A DNA stretch of 64,000 nt from Bacillota bacterium (GTDB lineage: Bacteria > Bacillota > Clostridia > Acetivibrionales > Acetivibrionaceae): NCBI GenBank assembly GCA_023398495.1, contig JAEWSG010000005.1, forward strand, positions 1 to 64,000. Direction: 5' to 3'. The notes under the pieces were generated by a model, which had not been told where the DNA came from, ran no database searches, and saw nothing but the letters and a program-made list of their open reading frames with translations. Position numbers and translations under genes: made by a program. Numbering within the stretch: the first letter of the stretch is position 1; each line of letters opens with the position of its first letter. This document shows, one piece after another, positions 1 through 8,062 of this stretch.

Positions 1-158
1 GCCTAATCCTTTCTTCAGATTCCAGTTCACACTGGACACCCTTGGCTTCGGCTGTATCCTTCCCACTGTCGGGTGGATTGGGGACTTTCACCCGTTAGAA
101 CGTGTGCTCACTGGGCACACCAAAAAACAAACACCCCGGCATATAGCCGGGGCATTTG
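1..158. other. unidentified left-edge sequence ending in a GC-rich hairpin
   Basis: No complete gene is visible. One plus-strand frame is open from base 2 to about 148 and could be the 3' end of a truncated reading frame, but I do not recognise it. The stretch holds small inverted repeats (GTGTGC/GGCACAC near 103-121) and a strong hairpin, CCCCGGC/GCCGGGG, at 134-152 that looks like a terminator stem. It may be the end of a repeat or mobile element cut by the window edge. Confidence 0.3.
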
Positions 159-210
159 TTAGGGGGTTAAAATGTATTTTGTGAGGTCATTTAAATTATT
201 AACCGTTTAT
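159..210. repeat. 52-bp direct repeat, copy 1 (hairpin-associated)
   Basis: Bases 159-210 recur at 1256-1307 with one mismatch (A/G at the 43rd base). Each copy follows directly after a CCCCGG-type hairpin (134-152 and 1229-1252). The two hairpins differ in sequence but both remain base-paired. The pair brackets the membrane-protein gene at 375-1157. Confidence 0.85.
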
Positions 211-374
211 GGACTAAATATACCATACTATTATTTTTTTTATAAATAAATTTGAAATCTTGAACCCTGAGACTAATCTGTTATAATTAATAATAAATTT
301 ATTGTAAAAACTATAGATATTTAACACTAGTGTTTTTTGCTGATTAACAAAATATATTGTGTAAGGGTGATTAA

Positions 375-1157
375 ATGAGTTCAGACAAAAAAAATCCAAT
401 GGAATCAACGGTTAAATCATTTATAAATGAGTATAAAAAATTCAATGAAAAAAACGCTATCGAGAAATTAAAAGATAGCATAAATAAAATAAGAACTTTT
501 TATTCTCTAATTTTTAGGTATATAATAATTTCCTCACTGATTTTTGCTGCCATAGCAGTAGTAATATACTTTATATTCGATTCCGCAAAAGTTGCTATTA
601 CTTTTTTTATAACAAGCATACCGGTTATAATAGGAATAGGGTTATCAGGATTTCAGAAATCAGTCTCAAATCTTGTTACCGGCACAACAAAGATACTTGA
701 TTACATTTTGGAACTGGTTTCATTATATTATGAAGAACAGACAAAAAATGATAACAAAAACACCCCTTCCCTATTTTGTGTCGTTCAGGTAGTATTCTCA
801 GATTTGATACTGCCTTTAATTACAGATTTAGTCAGTGGTATATTTTTCAGTAAGCTCATTATTTTTTCTATTTCAAAAGCAGTGCAAAAGTTATGCCAAC
901 GTTTGAAAAAATCTGATAAAGACAATTCTCCTAAAGAAATGTCTCACAGTTCACTTGATAAAAACCTCAATGAAAACAGTCTGGAAATGTTATCAAAAAT
1001 AAATAAAATCAGAAATTTTACACTTGAAAAATCAAATAACTACTTAGCAAAGTTCAGAATGCTAATGGGCATACTATCATTTTTATGTATCGTTCTAGGC
1101 ATTGCTGTTATAGCAATTGTCATTATTGTTTCAAATTTGATTATGCGATTTTTTTAA
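375..1157 (+). CDS. hypothetical multi-pass membrane protein, 260 aa
   Basis: I do not recognise the family. The protein has a charged, Lys-rich N-terminus (1-45), two adjacent hydrophobic segments (about 48-92), a third hydrophobic region (about 130-165), a polar Lys/Ser/Asn-rich middle (170-230) and a C-terminal hydrophobic helix (about 230-258). It has no signal peptide or enzymatic motif. An AAGGGTG ribosome-binding site lies 7 nt before the ATG. The gene stands alone, is AT-rich, and lies between two copies of a 52-bp repeat that carry terminator-like hairpins, so it may be an acquired cassette. The position and topology are seen; no function can be assigned. Confidence 0.7.
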   Translation: MSSDKKNPMESTVKSFINEYKKFNEKNAIEKLKDSINKIRTFYSLIFRYIIISSLIFAAIAVVIYFIFDSAKVAITFFITSIPVIIGIGLSGFQKSVSNLVTGTTKILDYILELVSLYYEEQTKNDNKNTPSLFCVVQVVFSDLILPLITDLVSGIFFSKLIIFSISKAVQKLCQRLKKSDKDNSPKEMSHSSLDKNLNENSLEMLSKINKIRNFTLEKSNNYLAKFRMLMGILSFLCIVLGIAVIAIVIIVSNLIMRFF

Positions 1158-1162
1158 TAAAA

Positions 1163-1252
1163 ACTCCGGGGCATCGAGCCCCTACGTTTTAACCTCTTTC
1201 ACTTCGTTCGAAAGAGGTTAAATAAAACACCCCGGTGTTTTATCCGGGGTGC
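1163..1252 (+). terminator. cluster of three hairpins after the membrane-protein gene
   Basis: Three consecutive inverted repeats follow the stop at 1157: GGGGC/GCCCC (about 1168-1182), the perfect 10-bp stem AACCTCTTTC/GAAAGAGGTT (about 1191-1219), and CACCCCGG/CCGGGGTG (about 1228-1252). They could terminate transcription from both sides. The last one is part of the repeat unit that also occurs at 134-210. Confidence 0.55.
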
Positions 1253-1255
1253 TCA

Positions 1256-1307
1256 TTAGGGGGTTAAAATGTATTTTGTGAGGTCATTTAAATTATTGAC
1301 CGTTTAT
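1256..1307. repeat. 52-bp direct repeat, copy 2
   Basis: Near-identical to 159-210. With its upstream hairpin it forms a unit of about 80 bp that brackets the gene at 375-1157. Confidence 0.85.
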
Positions 1308-1346
1308 TCTAAAAATATAACATTATGATTTAAATATTTTTTAAAT

Positions 1347-2528
1347 TTATAGCAAGTTTTCATTATTTTTATCGCTATATGCTTTTAGCAAATTGTAAAT
1401 ATTATCTAAATTTCTCTTATGTTCAAAATCAAACCACTCAACTTTTTCTTCTCTGACTACCTTCAAGATTTCAAATGCATCCTTTCCATTCCCAGCCTCA
1501 ACGTCAACCGGTACATTGTATTCAAGGAGAAGTTTTACAATATCAGGATCACAATATCTTATAGCTATTATTATCGGCACATGATCTCCTTTCACAGGCA
1601 ATGCTTTTACATCAAGTCCATTCTCAAGCAGAAATTTTACAGCATCTGTTTGCCGGGTTAATAACGCCCTTGTAAACATTGGGACAGCTTCCTCGTTATC
1701 AATACTTCCATTTTTAATAGCAATTTGCTTAATCATCTCAAAATTTCCATCATGGAATAAGGCAACTGCCATATCATACATCTCTTCGTATGTTATTTTT
1801 CCTCCTTTACGGGTAATATAATCAACCATTTCAGACTTATTACCAATCATAGCTGTTTTGAGTGCAAGTTTTAAATAATCTGCTCCAGGATACTTATTTA
1901 TAAGAATATCCATAAGCTCGAAGTTTTCAAGATTGACTGCCATTCTAAAGAAAGATTCTATGCTGCCAATCTTATCTGCATCTGAATTTTCTATAGCAAT
2001 TTTTAAAATTCTCTCTGCATCCTCCTTTTCTTCCTTGTTCCAGCTACCACTGTGCCCATTAAATATAAAGTTCCCCAAAGACAAGTCTGCACCTTTGTCT
2101 ATAAGCTCACAGGCCAAAGAATAGTGTCCATGCTCAATCACTCTTTGCACAGGAGTCATTTTTGAGTTATTACCAACTCTATTTATATTTACGCCTTTGT
2201 CAATTAGCATATTTATAATATCGATGTTGTCTGTAGCTAACGCAGCATCAAAAACAGTACCCATCCTACCGGAAGTCTGTTCGTAATCAATATCTTCTAC
2301 ATTGTCAACGAGCACCTTAATAGCATCAATTTTTTGATAATCTATTGCAAAAAGCAAAGCTCTATGCACCAATTCCTTATCCTTGTTCTTTTCCAATTGG
2401 CTTTTAAGCTTTTCAATATTTTCAGAATTTACAGAACCAATTATATCTGTTGTAAAAGGGGAATAAACTATAGAGCCCGAAAGAGCAACAAAGTATAATA
2501 CTGCTAAAACAATGGCAAACTTTTTCAT
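1347..2528 (-). CDS. ankyrin-repeat protein with N-terminal signal or anchor
   Basis: The protein is about 393 aa. The N-terminus has MKK followed by a hydrophobic stretch, which reads as a signal peptide or single anchor, so the repeats are probably extracytoplasmic. The body is a series of ankyrin-type units, recognised by motifs such as FDAALATDNIDIINMLIDKG, TPVQRVIEHGHYSLACELID and IIIAIRYCDPDIVKLLLEYN. Ankyrin repeats mediate protein-protein contact; the partner is unknown. The start at 2528 is preferred because AGGAG lies 9 nt upstream, while the ATGs at 2537 and 2534 sit against the ribosome-binding site. The gene is downstream of the ABC operon and on the same strand, with an 80-bp gap. 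Confidence 0.8.
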   Translation of the reverse strand: MKKFAIVLAVLYFVALSGSIVYSPFTTDIIGSVNSENIEKLKSQLEKNKDKELVHRALLFAIDYQKIDAIKVLVDNVEDIDYEQTSGRMGTVFDAALATDNIDIINMLIDKGVNINRVGNNSKMTPVQRVIEHGHYSLACELIDKGADLSLGNFIFNGHSGSWNKEEKEDAERILKIAIENSDADKIGSIESFFRMAVNLENFELMDILINKYPGADYLKLALKTAMIGNKSEMVDYITRKGGKITYEEMYDMAVALFHDGNFEMIKQIAIKNGSIDNEEAVPMFTRALLTRQTDAVKFLLENGLDVKALPVKGDHVPIIIAIRYCDPDIVKLLLEYNVPVDVEAGNGKDAFEILKVVREEKVEWFDFEHKRNLDNIYNLLKAYSDKNNENLL

Positions 2529-2608
2529 ATTCATCATCTCCTAATTTCACTTCTCTTATATCAATTAAATCTTCTTTGATCCGAGGTGCCTTATATTTAT
2601 ATAAACAC

Positions 2609-3664
2609 TCAGGCAAACCGTCTATTATATATTTTGACAACCCGGCCTGTGAGGAAGTAAACCGGAACAGGAATTATAATACAGAATATAATTACAATAT
2701 CCGGTCTGAAAGCAATCTCACCAGTTATCATTAAGAGTATTGTATGCATAAGAAACCCGGCATAAAACGCAATAATTGTTTTGTACAGCTTATTACAGCT
2801 TTCAACTGTCGTAATTCTTCCATTTAGTTCTAGTCTTGATTTTTCAAATAGCTTTGAAGAGATAATAAACATTAAAACAATAGTTGCTATATATAAAACA
2901 ATTTTGATTAAAGTCCAATAAGGTATGTACTCTTCAGTTCCACCCATCTCACCTAGACCCGGAATATGAATTGATGACATATCGCCTATGACACTTAACC
3001 CCACAAAGCTCCTTATCATACCCAGAAGTTTCATAATAAAATAAAATGAATTTTTTATAAATGATGGTACAATATAGACTTTATCATAGCGGGTATAAAT
3101 ACCATCCAATAGATATATAAAAGTACTTGGAACAGCTGCAAACACCAAGCTTATTAAGCTCCCCACAAAAACTGTACCATTTATTGAATGAAGCATCAGA
3201 AAAAAGCCCAGTATAAAAAACAATACCAGCAGATTTACAATAAAATTGTACGTTATGTGCACAAAGTATTCTCCCCAAACATGATTAAGTATCAAAAGTA
3301 TATTCTCAATAACATAAACAGAAAACCAGGCAAAAAAGATATTATAAAATCCTACCAACCATTTGCTCAATGTAATTTCCCTTCTATTAAAAGGCATACT
3401 TGCTGCAAAGGAGTAGCTTGCGGAATTTCTATCAAAGGAAAATAGAACTGAAGCCATAACCATTAATGTTAAAGATAAAATAATTGTTGCTCCAGATAGT
3501 TTATCAGAATCCATAAACTGATTAATGCTAAGCCTTCCATATTGGTTCCTCTGAAAAAATTCAGGAACATAAATCCATGATAGTTCTAAAATTAGTATCG
3601 GGATAAACCATTTTGAATATTTCCAATCCCTATAAAGAAGAGCTTTATTAATTAATTTTTTCAA
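2609..3664 (-). CDS. ABC-2 type transporter permease, YtrC/YtrD-like
   Basis: A 351-aa membrane protein with repeated hydrophobic segments, including one near residues 16-35, a pair around 55-75 and 100-125, a long block at 135-190, and a C-terminal hairpin at about 295-340. It lacks an ATPase motif. It begins with TTG, preceded by GGGGGAATAAGA, only 2 nt after the stop codon of the ATPase gene, so the two are almost certainly co-translated as the membrane and motor halves of one exporter. The substrate is unknown. In Bacillus, related YtrA-regulated transporters respond to cell-wall antibiotics; applying that role here is inference. Confidence 0.8.
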   Translation of the reverse strand: MKKLINKALLYRDWKYSKWFIPILILELSWIYVPEFFQRNQYGRLSINQFMDSDKLSGATIILSLTLMVMASVLFSFDRNSASYSFAASMPFNRREITLSKWLVGFYNIFFAWFSVYVIENILLILNHVWGEYFVHITYNFIVNLLVLFFILGFFLMLHSINGTVFVGSLISLVFAAVPSTFIYLLDGIYTRYDKVYIVPSFIKNSFYFIMKLLGMIRSFVGLSVIGDMSSIHIPGLGEMGGTEEYIPYWTLIKIVLYIATIVLMFIISSKLFEKSRLELNGRITTVESCNKLYKTIIAFYAGFLMHTILLMITGEIAFRPDIVIIFCIIIPVPVYFLTGRVVKIYNRRFA

Positions 3665-3666
3665 TC

Positions 3667-4539
3667 TTATTCCCCCTTGCCATAAGAATATACAAAAATT
3701 TCCTCAAGGCTTAAATCAATTTCCTCCACCAGAGTAGCTCCACAGGCCTTCAGTTTTTCTACAAATTCTTTCGAGTATTTCTTAGTTATAATGTAATATA
3801 TACTTCCTACATTTTTCATATTGAGAATTTCTTCTCCCAATTCCCCTTTTGAGAATCCATTTGGAAATACCACTTGCAACTTTGTTACCTTTTGCTTGAT
3901 GTCATCAACAGTTCCGTTATACTTTATTTCTCCGCTGTTTATAATTGCTATACTGTCACAGATTTGCTCCACGTCTGCAAGGTTGTGGGTCGATATCAAA
4001 ACAGTGGTTTTCCTTTCAGCAACCTCTTCCAGTATAAGTTCAACAAATCTTCTTTTTGCAATAGGGTCTAGTCCGGAAGTAGGTTCATCCAATATCAGGT
4101 ACTCAGGATTAATAGAAAGGGTTAGAGCCAGCATGAGTTTTGCCTTGATCCCCTTCGAAAGGCAGTTTACTCTTTTAGCCTTCGAAATTTCAAACATATT
4201 GTTTAATTGATCAAACCTTTTTTCATCAAATTTATCATGGGTTAATTTGTAAAATTTTATCAGATCACTAACCCTAAAGTTTTCATAGTAATGGCAAAAA
4301 TCAGGAACATACCCTATTTTTCCTTTTACCTCCTTATTGTCAAATACAGGTGAATCATCAAAGGTTACCTGCCCACCATCAGCCTGCCAAACTCCCGTAA
4401 GGATCTTAATTAATGTTGTTTTGCCAGCACCATTTGGGCCAATAAGCCCAAATATTGAGCCTTCTCTTATACTAAGATTTATACCTTTAAGTATTTGGCT
4501 TTCGTCTATTTCTTTGGAGACCCCACAGATTTCAAGCAT
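3667..4539 (-). CDS. ABC transporter ATP-binding protein, YtrB-like
   Basis: A 290-aa cytoplasmic ATPase. It has Walker A GPNGAGKTT (about residues 35-43), the signature LSKGIKAK (about 128-135), Walker B YLILDEPTSGLDP (about 148-160) and the switch histidine in STHNL (about 184). The C-terminal 70 residues are the divergent extension usual in ABC-2 exporters. It sits between the GntR regulator (7-nt gap) and the permease (2-nt gap), in the order regulator, ATPase, permease, typical of ytr-type operons. The partner permease is the gene immediately downstream. Confidence 0.92.
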   Translation of the reverse strand: MLEICGVSKEIDESQILKGINLSIREGSIFGLIGPNGAGKTTLIKILTGVWQADGGQVTFDDSPVFDNKEVKGKIGYVPDFCHYYENFRVSDLIKFYKLTHDKFDEKRFDQLNNMFEISKAKRVNCLSKGIKAKLMLALTLSINPEYLILDEPTSGLDPIAKRRFVELILEEVAERKTTVLISTHNLADVEQICDSIAIINSGEIKYNGTVDDIKQKVTKLQVVFPNGFSKGELGEEILNMKNVGSIYYIITKKYSKEFVEKLKACGATLVEEIDLSLEEIFVYSYGKGE

Positions 4540-4546
4540 TCTATCA

Positions 4547-4924
4547 CTACCTTTCCATCTCGTTATATATACCGTTTATAATTTCAGCCATTCTCTTTTT
4601 ATCGATCCCCAAGTAATGACCTTCAATTACTGCATCCTTTAAGACTGCTACAAGCTTTTGGAGCCTATCTTCATCAACTTTAGGCGTATAGTTTTGCGAC
4701 ACAAAAGTCCCCTTACCGGAAATAGTTTCAATCAGTTTCTGACGTTCAAGCTCTGCATACGCTTTGCTTACAGTGTTCGGATTAATTGTAAGCGTTTTTG
4801 ACAACTCTCTTATAGAAGGCATTTTTTCCCCTGGCTTTAGCCCTCCCATCATTATGCTTTCCTTTATTTTGTCAACCACCTGCTCAAAAATAGGTTTACT
4901 ACTTCTAGCATCAATATTAATCAT
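4547..4924 (-). CDS. GntR-family regulator, YtrA subfamily
   Basis: A 125-aa transcription factor. The N-terminal winged helix-turn-helix contains the GntR hallmark GEKMPSIRELSKTLTINPNT (about residues 32-51) and is followed by a short C-terminal helical tail of about 50 residues. That length is characteristic of the YtrA subfamily, which lacks a large effector-binding domain. It is the first gene of the ABC operon, and a long perfect palindrome lies over its promoter region, which points to negative autoregulation. Confidence 0.92.
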   Translation of the reverse strand: MINIDARSSKPIFEQVVDKIKESIMMGGLKPGEKMPSIRELSKTLTINPNTVSKAYAELERQKLIETISGKGTFVSQNYTPKVDEDRLQKLVAVLKDAVIEGHYLGIDKKRMAEIINGIYNEMER

Positions 4925-4946
4925 AACCGAATCAACTCATTTTCTG

Positions 4947-4985
4947 CGTATTAAGTGTACTATTTAACACAGTACACTTAATACG
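4947..4985 (-). promoter_or_regulatory. YtrA-type operator
   Basis: A perfect inverted repeat, CGTATTAAGTGTACT (4947-4961) and AGTACACTTAATACG (4971-4985), with a 9-nt spacer. Inside it is AGTGTA, 13 nt, TACACT (4954-4978), the arrangement I recall for the Bacillus subtilis YtrA operator. It lies between the -10 element and the regulator's start codon. Confidence 0.85.
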
Positions 4986-5011
4986 ATATCACACCTTACA
5001 ACTTTTGTCAA
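4983..5011 (-). promoter_or_regulatory. promoter of the ytr-like operon
   Basis: On the minus strand, TTGACA (5006-5011) is followed after 17 nt by TATCGT (4983-4988). The -10 element overlaps the operator edge, so a bound regulator would block initiation. The -35 is consensus and the -10 matches 4 of 6. Confidence 0.6.
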
Positions 5012-5189
5012 TACAATTAAATTTTTCGGAATTTACATCCTATTTGTGAACAAGTTTTATAGGTAGAAAGACCTACAAAAACAAAAGAATTGATAGATTA
5101 TATATATTGTTACTTTGCGTAAATTCTGGTATTATATATTTAAAATTCATAATCCATATCTTATAAATATAGAGAAAGGATTACAAATA

Positions 5190-6320
5190 ATGTCAAGTTA
5201 CCTTTACAGTGCAATAGAAATGTTAATTATGGAAAACGATTTTCTTCCAATAAAAGATGGCGATAACGGCGAATTTATAATTGACGAAAAGTATAGCATT
5301 CTAAAGAAGGTTACAGGTAATAAAATAAAGCTCCTTGAGATTTATAACAATGCTTCACTATCTCATGAAGATATAAAATCAATGTTGCTCTCTTATCCAT
5401 ACGAAATCGACGAATCGAAGACTACGAATATCGATGTATTCTATATAAAAGTATTCATCTTTTCTGAAATGCCACCTGAAACAATAATACGTGTTTTTAA
5501 AAATGCATATAATGAGAGAACCAGAAAAACAAACGATTTCGCATGCATGGCCTTATGTCAGAAAAAGAGGAATATATTCTTTTCTAAAGGAATTGTATAT
5601 CCTAATCACATGATATACGATGCTTTTGCTAATTCCTTTGATGTGGCTGATAAAAACTCTGAATTTGATATTATAAAGATATTAGCAGAAAATGAGGCTA
5701 GGAACAAACCACAAATCATCGTTGAAAATGAAGGAATAAATACACTTGATACTTTCTCTTTCAATATAGTATATTTTTATATTATGGTTTTTATGTCAAT
5801 AAGTCTTATTAATATTTTTACTGGTGGTTATATAAACTTTTTTGACAACAATCTGCTATTTCTAATAGTTAATTCGGTCTTTCTGTTAACCATAGGAATT
5901 TTGGTAGAGTACAATTTCGGGAGCAGAAAAGTAATGGCAATAATGCTGGTTGGAGGAATGTTTAGCACCATCTTCCTCGGTTATTTCATTTTATATTCCT
6001 TTATTATTCCTCTCATTGGAGCTTTAATTTATATGAGATATAGAATTCCAGAAACACTTAATAAGGCAAAATTCATAAAACCCATTCTTTTATTATATCT
6101 TTCATTTATAGTCAGCTATAGTCTATTTACTGGTAACGTATTTTATTTTATTCCAATAGCCGGAATAATACCAGGCTTTTGCACTTCTGGTATTTTAGGT
6201 TTCGATAGTGATATCGCAGATTCCAAAATGAAAAAGAATCTCTACACTATTCTTTTGATTTGTGTTTTGGTATTGTGTTTTAGGCAGCCTTTATTAATAC
6301 TATTTAATTTACAACCGTAA
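5190..6320 (+). CDS. rhomboid-like membrane protein, probably catalytically inactive
   Basis: A 376-aa protein with a soluble N-terminal domain of about 180 aa followed by roughly six membrane segments. The membrane part follows the rhomboid plan: VEYNFGSRKVMAIMLVGGMF resembles the E-x-x-FG-x-x-(12-14)-GG segment of rhomboids, and the last conserved helix reads IPIAGIIPGFCTSGILG, where active enzymes have an H-x-x-G helix. The GxSG serine motif is not present in the expected helix (FILYSFIIPLIGALIYM) and the histidine position is occupied by Pro, so it looks like a pseudoprotease. The start at 5190 is preferred over an upstream ATG at 5115 because GAAAGGA lies about 9 nt before it. The gene is monocistronic. 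Confidence 0.6.
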   Translation: MSSYLYSAIEMLIMENDFLPIKDGDNGEFIIDEKYSILKKVTGNKIKLLEIYNNASLSHEDIKSMLLSYPYEIDESKTTNIDVFYIKVFIFSEMPPETIIRVFKNAYNERTRKTNDFACMALCQKKRNIFFSKGIVYPNHMIYDAFANSFDVADKNSEFDIIKILAENEARNKPQIIVENEGINTLDTFSFNIVYFYIMVFMSISLINIFTGGYINFFDNNLLFLIVNSVFLLTIGILVEYNFGSRKVMAIMLVGGMFSTIFLGYFILYSFIIPLIGALIYMRYRIPETLNKAKFIKPILLLYLSFIVSYSLFTGNVFYFIPIAGIIPGFCTSGILGFDSDIADSKMKKNLYTILLICVLVLCFRQPLLILFNLQP

Positions 6321-6399
6321 ATTTTGTACACATAAGTGTTATCTGCTCGCAGCTATGCATATAGGTATATTCGTCCGCAATTAAGCATTTGAGAAGAGC

Positions 6400-6666
6400 T
6401 TACTTTCGACCACCCTCAATTACTTGAATTTTGATATCATGCCGTTCTACTTTTTCAGATATGTTATCAACTTTTTGTTCAATGGTATCAAGCATTCTTT
6501 CATGCTGTTTATACCCATCAAATAAAGCTTCTAATTTCTTTCCATGGCCATTCTCAATTCGCAGCACATCTTTCTTCAGATCATCTAACTTTTCGGTTGT
6601 TTCTTTCCGAAACTCGGTAAACTCACTGTACATCCTATCAAGTAATCCGAACATTTTATCTTCCAT
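6400..6666 (-). CDS. small coiled-coil protein, 88 aa
   Basis: A short, highly charged protein made almost entirely of heptad-like helix, for example FRKETTEKLDDLKKDVLRIE and LDTIEQKVDNISEKVERHD, with no membrane segment. Similar small coiled-coil proteins are common in clostridia and carry no assigned function. A purine-rich AGGAGGTAAG-type ribosome-binding site precedes the ATG. It is not obviously linked to its neighbours. Confidence 0.75.
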   Translation of the reverse strand: MEDKMFGLLDRMYSEFTEFRKETTEKLDDLKKDVLRIENGHGKKLEALFDGYKQHERMLDTIEQKVDNISEKVERHDIKIQVIEGGRK

Positions 6667-6851
6667 CGTACTTACCTCCTGTACCTTGTGGCTAGATTAT
6701 ATCATATGACAAAAATTTGTTGAAGGCTTAATTATTATTTTTTATATTTACAATATGGAATAAAACCGGAAAGCCGCTGCCCTATAATTGGCAAAAGATT
6801 GGTACAACACGAATTTTAAAGCGGCTTCATTTCTGAAAGCCGCTTATTTTA

Positions 6852-6928
6852 TGGCCTGCCTGAGACGACTCGAACGTCCGGCCAACGGATTAGAAGTCCG
6901 TTGCTCTATCCAACTGAGCTACAGGCAG
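6852..6928 (-). tRNA. tRNA-Arg (TCT)
   Basis: A full cloverleaf on the minus strand: acceptor CTGCCTG (6922-6928) pairs with CAGGCAG (6856-6862). The D-arm is GCTCAGTTGGATAGAGC, the anticodon loop CTTCTAA gives anticodon TCT (reads AGA), and the T-arm is GTTCGAGTC. The CCA end is encoded at 6852-6854. It is downstream of tRNA-Gly and shares its promoter. Confidence 0.97.
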
Positions 6929-6944
6929 ATATATAAAGTTTTGT

Positions 6945-7018
6945 TGGAGCGGGTGATGGGAATCGAACCCACGCAATCAGCTTGGAAGGCTGATGTTCTA
7001 CCATTGAACTACACCCGC
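6945..7018 (-). tRNA. tRNA-Gly (TCC)
   Basis: A cloverleaf on the minus strand with acceptor GCGGGTG (7012-7018) paired to CACCCGC (6949-6955), anticodon loop CTTCCAA giving anticodon TCC (reads GGA), T-arm GGGTTCGATTCCC and encoded CCA (6945-6947). It is the first gene of a two-tRNA transcript. Confidence 0.97.
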
Positions 7019-7061
7019 ATCAAAGTCAGATCAGATACGTTCCGTACCGCCGACTTTTTAT

Positions 7062-7090
7062 ATTATACAAACATCAAGATGTTTTGTCAA
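7062..7090 (-). promoter_or_regulatory. consensus promoter of the tRNA-Gly/tRNA-Arg operon
   Basis: On the minus strand, TTGACA (7085-7090), a 17-nt spacer and TATAAT (7062-7067): a perfect sigma-A promoter about 45 nt upstream of mature tRNA-Gly. Confidence 0.92.
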
Positions 7091-7113
7091 CACCATTTTC
7101 AAAATTATTTTTT

Positions 7114-7126
7114 AGGATTATTCTCC
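7114..7126. repeat. 13-bp direct repeat, left copy (putative target duplication)
   Basis: AGGATTATTCTCC occurs here and at 9666-9678, at either side of a 2.5-kb block that contains the IS30 element. This is what a target-site duplication would look like. The right copy touches the end of rdgB. Confidence 0.65.
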
Positions 7127-7332
7127 ATTTAATTGTAAAATTAAAATCCACCCCTAATTTTGTGTAAGTGGAATTTACTTTTACAAACCCAAGATAATGC
7201 CCACAGTAGATTTTACATTTACAAATGCATACTGTAATAAATAGTTCTAACACCCCGTTCAAACCCATGTAGTAGATTACTTGGAATTTGGGTTTGAGAG
7301 TGTCTTTGTGAGAAAGACGGGTACTCGCCGCC

Positions 7333-7503
7333 GTGCAAGTGCATATTATTCCAAGAACTAAGCTACAAGCCTAAGAGAATGTATAACTCGCTACGGGTCG
7401 AATCAAACTCGCTTCGCTCAAACAAGTGATTCGACTTATCCTCCGCTTCGTCTACATTCTCTAAGGCTCTTCGCAATGTTCTTTCCATAATATACACTTG
7501 CAC
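7333..7503. repeat. family D long-hairpin element, copy 1
   Basis: An imperfect inverted repeat of about 170 bp. The outer stem is GTGCAAGTG (7333-7341) with CACTTGCAC (7495-7503), a middle stem is GAGAATGTA/TACATTCTC, and an inner hairpin is GTCGAATCA/TGATTCGAC. The central part is close to 54120-54265 (copy 2), while the outer stems differ in sequence yet each pairs within its own copy. Confidence 0.8.
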
Positions 7504-7807
7504 TATTGTAGGTCGCACTTTCATTTTGAGGGTTTTTAGAAGAGCTTTAAAGGCTTATGATCTTTACGTGAATTCACATGGTACACTTTTACATTTCTTT
7601 TAAAACCCCTTATGTCTTCCACAATTCAAGAGTTTATTTTTTTAAAAAACAATGCACTTTCTTAAAAAATAAAAAAATGATGTTTTATTTATCACTACTT
7701 ATATCAATGGAAAATTTAGCCTTTAAACTTAATACCTGAGTTACTTGCTTTGTTTTTTTAGCTCCTGAGAAAACAATCGAATTGCGATTAAGCTAGTGGA
7801 GACGATT

Positions 7808-7980
7808 GCCACGCTATAATTTTCGAGCGAGGGGACAAACTAGCGTTCAACTTGCTTCGCTTCCGTCGCCCCCTCGGTATCCTAAATTAAGCGTGGCAAA
7901 AAAAGAAAATCAAGGGAGGGTCCGAAAATTTTCTGCGAAGCGCTTTGAAAATTTTTGGATACCCTTGATTTTCTTTTTAG
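7808..7980. repeat. two large imperfect hairpins
   Basis: The first hairpin is closed by GCCACGCT (about 7810) and AGCGTGGC (about 7890), with inner pairing of CGAGGGG to CCCCCTCG. The second has a 17-bp perfect stem, AAAAAGAAAATCAAGGG with CCCTTGATTTTCTTTTT, plus an inner GAAAATTTT pairing, around 7900-7978. The loop GCTTCGCTT resembles the loop of family D. An open frame through this stretch (7806-8141) is a by-product of the palindromes. Confidence 0.6.
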
Positions 7981-8062
7981 TCGGAACGGAAGGATGGCGT
8001 TGTTTTTTCGAAAAGCACTATGTTGCTTTATCAAGCTTGATATTTATTGTATTTTTAATAGT

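Noticed and set aside
1..148. Truncated transposase or other gene at the left edge
   Set aside because: One frame is open, but no family motif is visible and the sequence is palindromic, so I report it only as unidentified.
2422..2640. Minus-strand frame overlapping the start of the ankyrin gene
   Set aside because: It overlaps two real genes in another phase and has no ribosome-binding site.
6788..7132. Plus-strand frame covering both tRNA genes
   Set aside because: It is antisense to two confident tRNAs and has no protein-like composition beyond chance.
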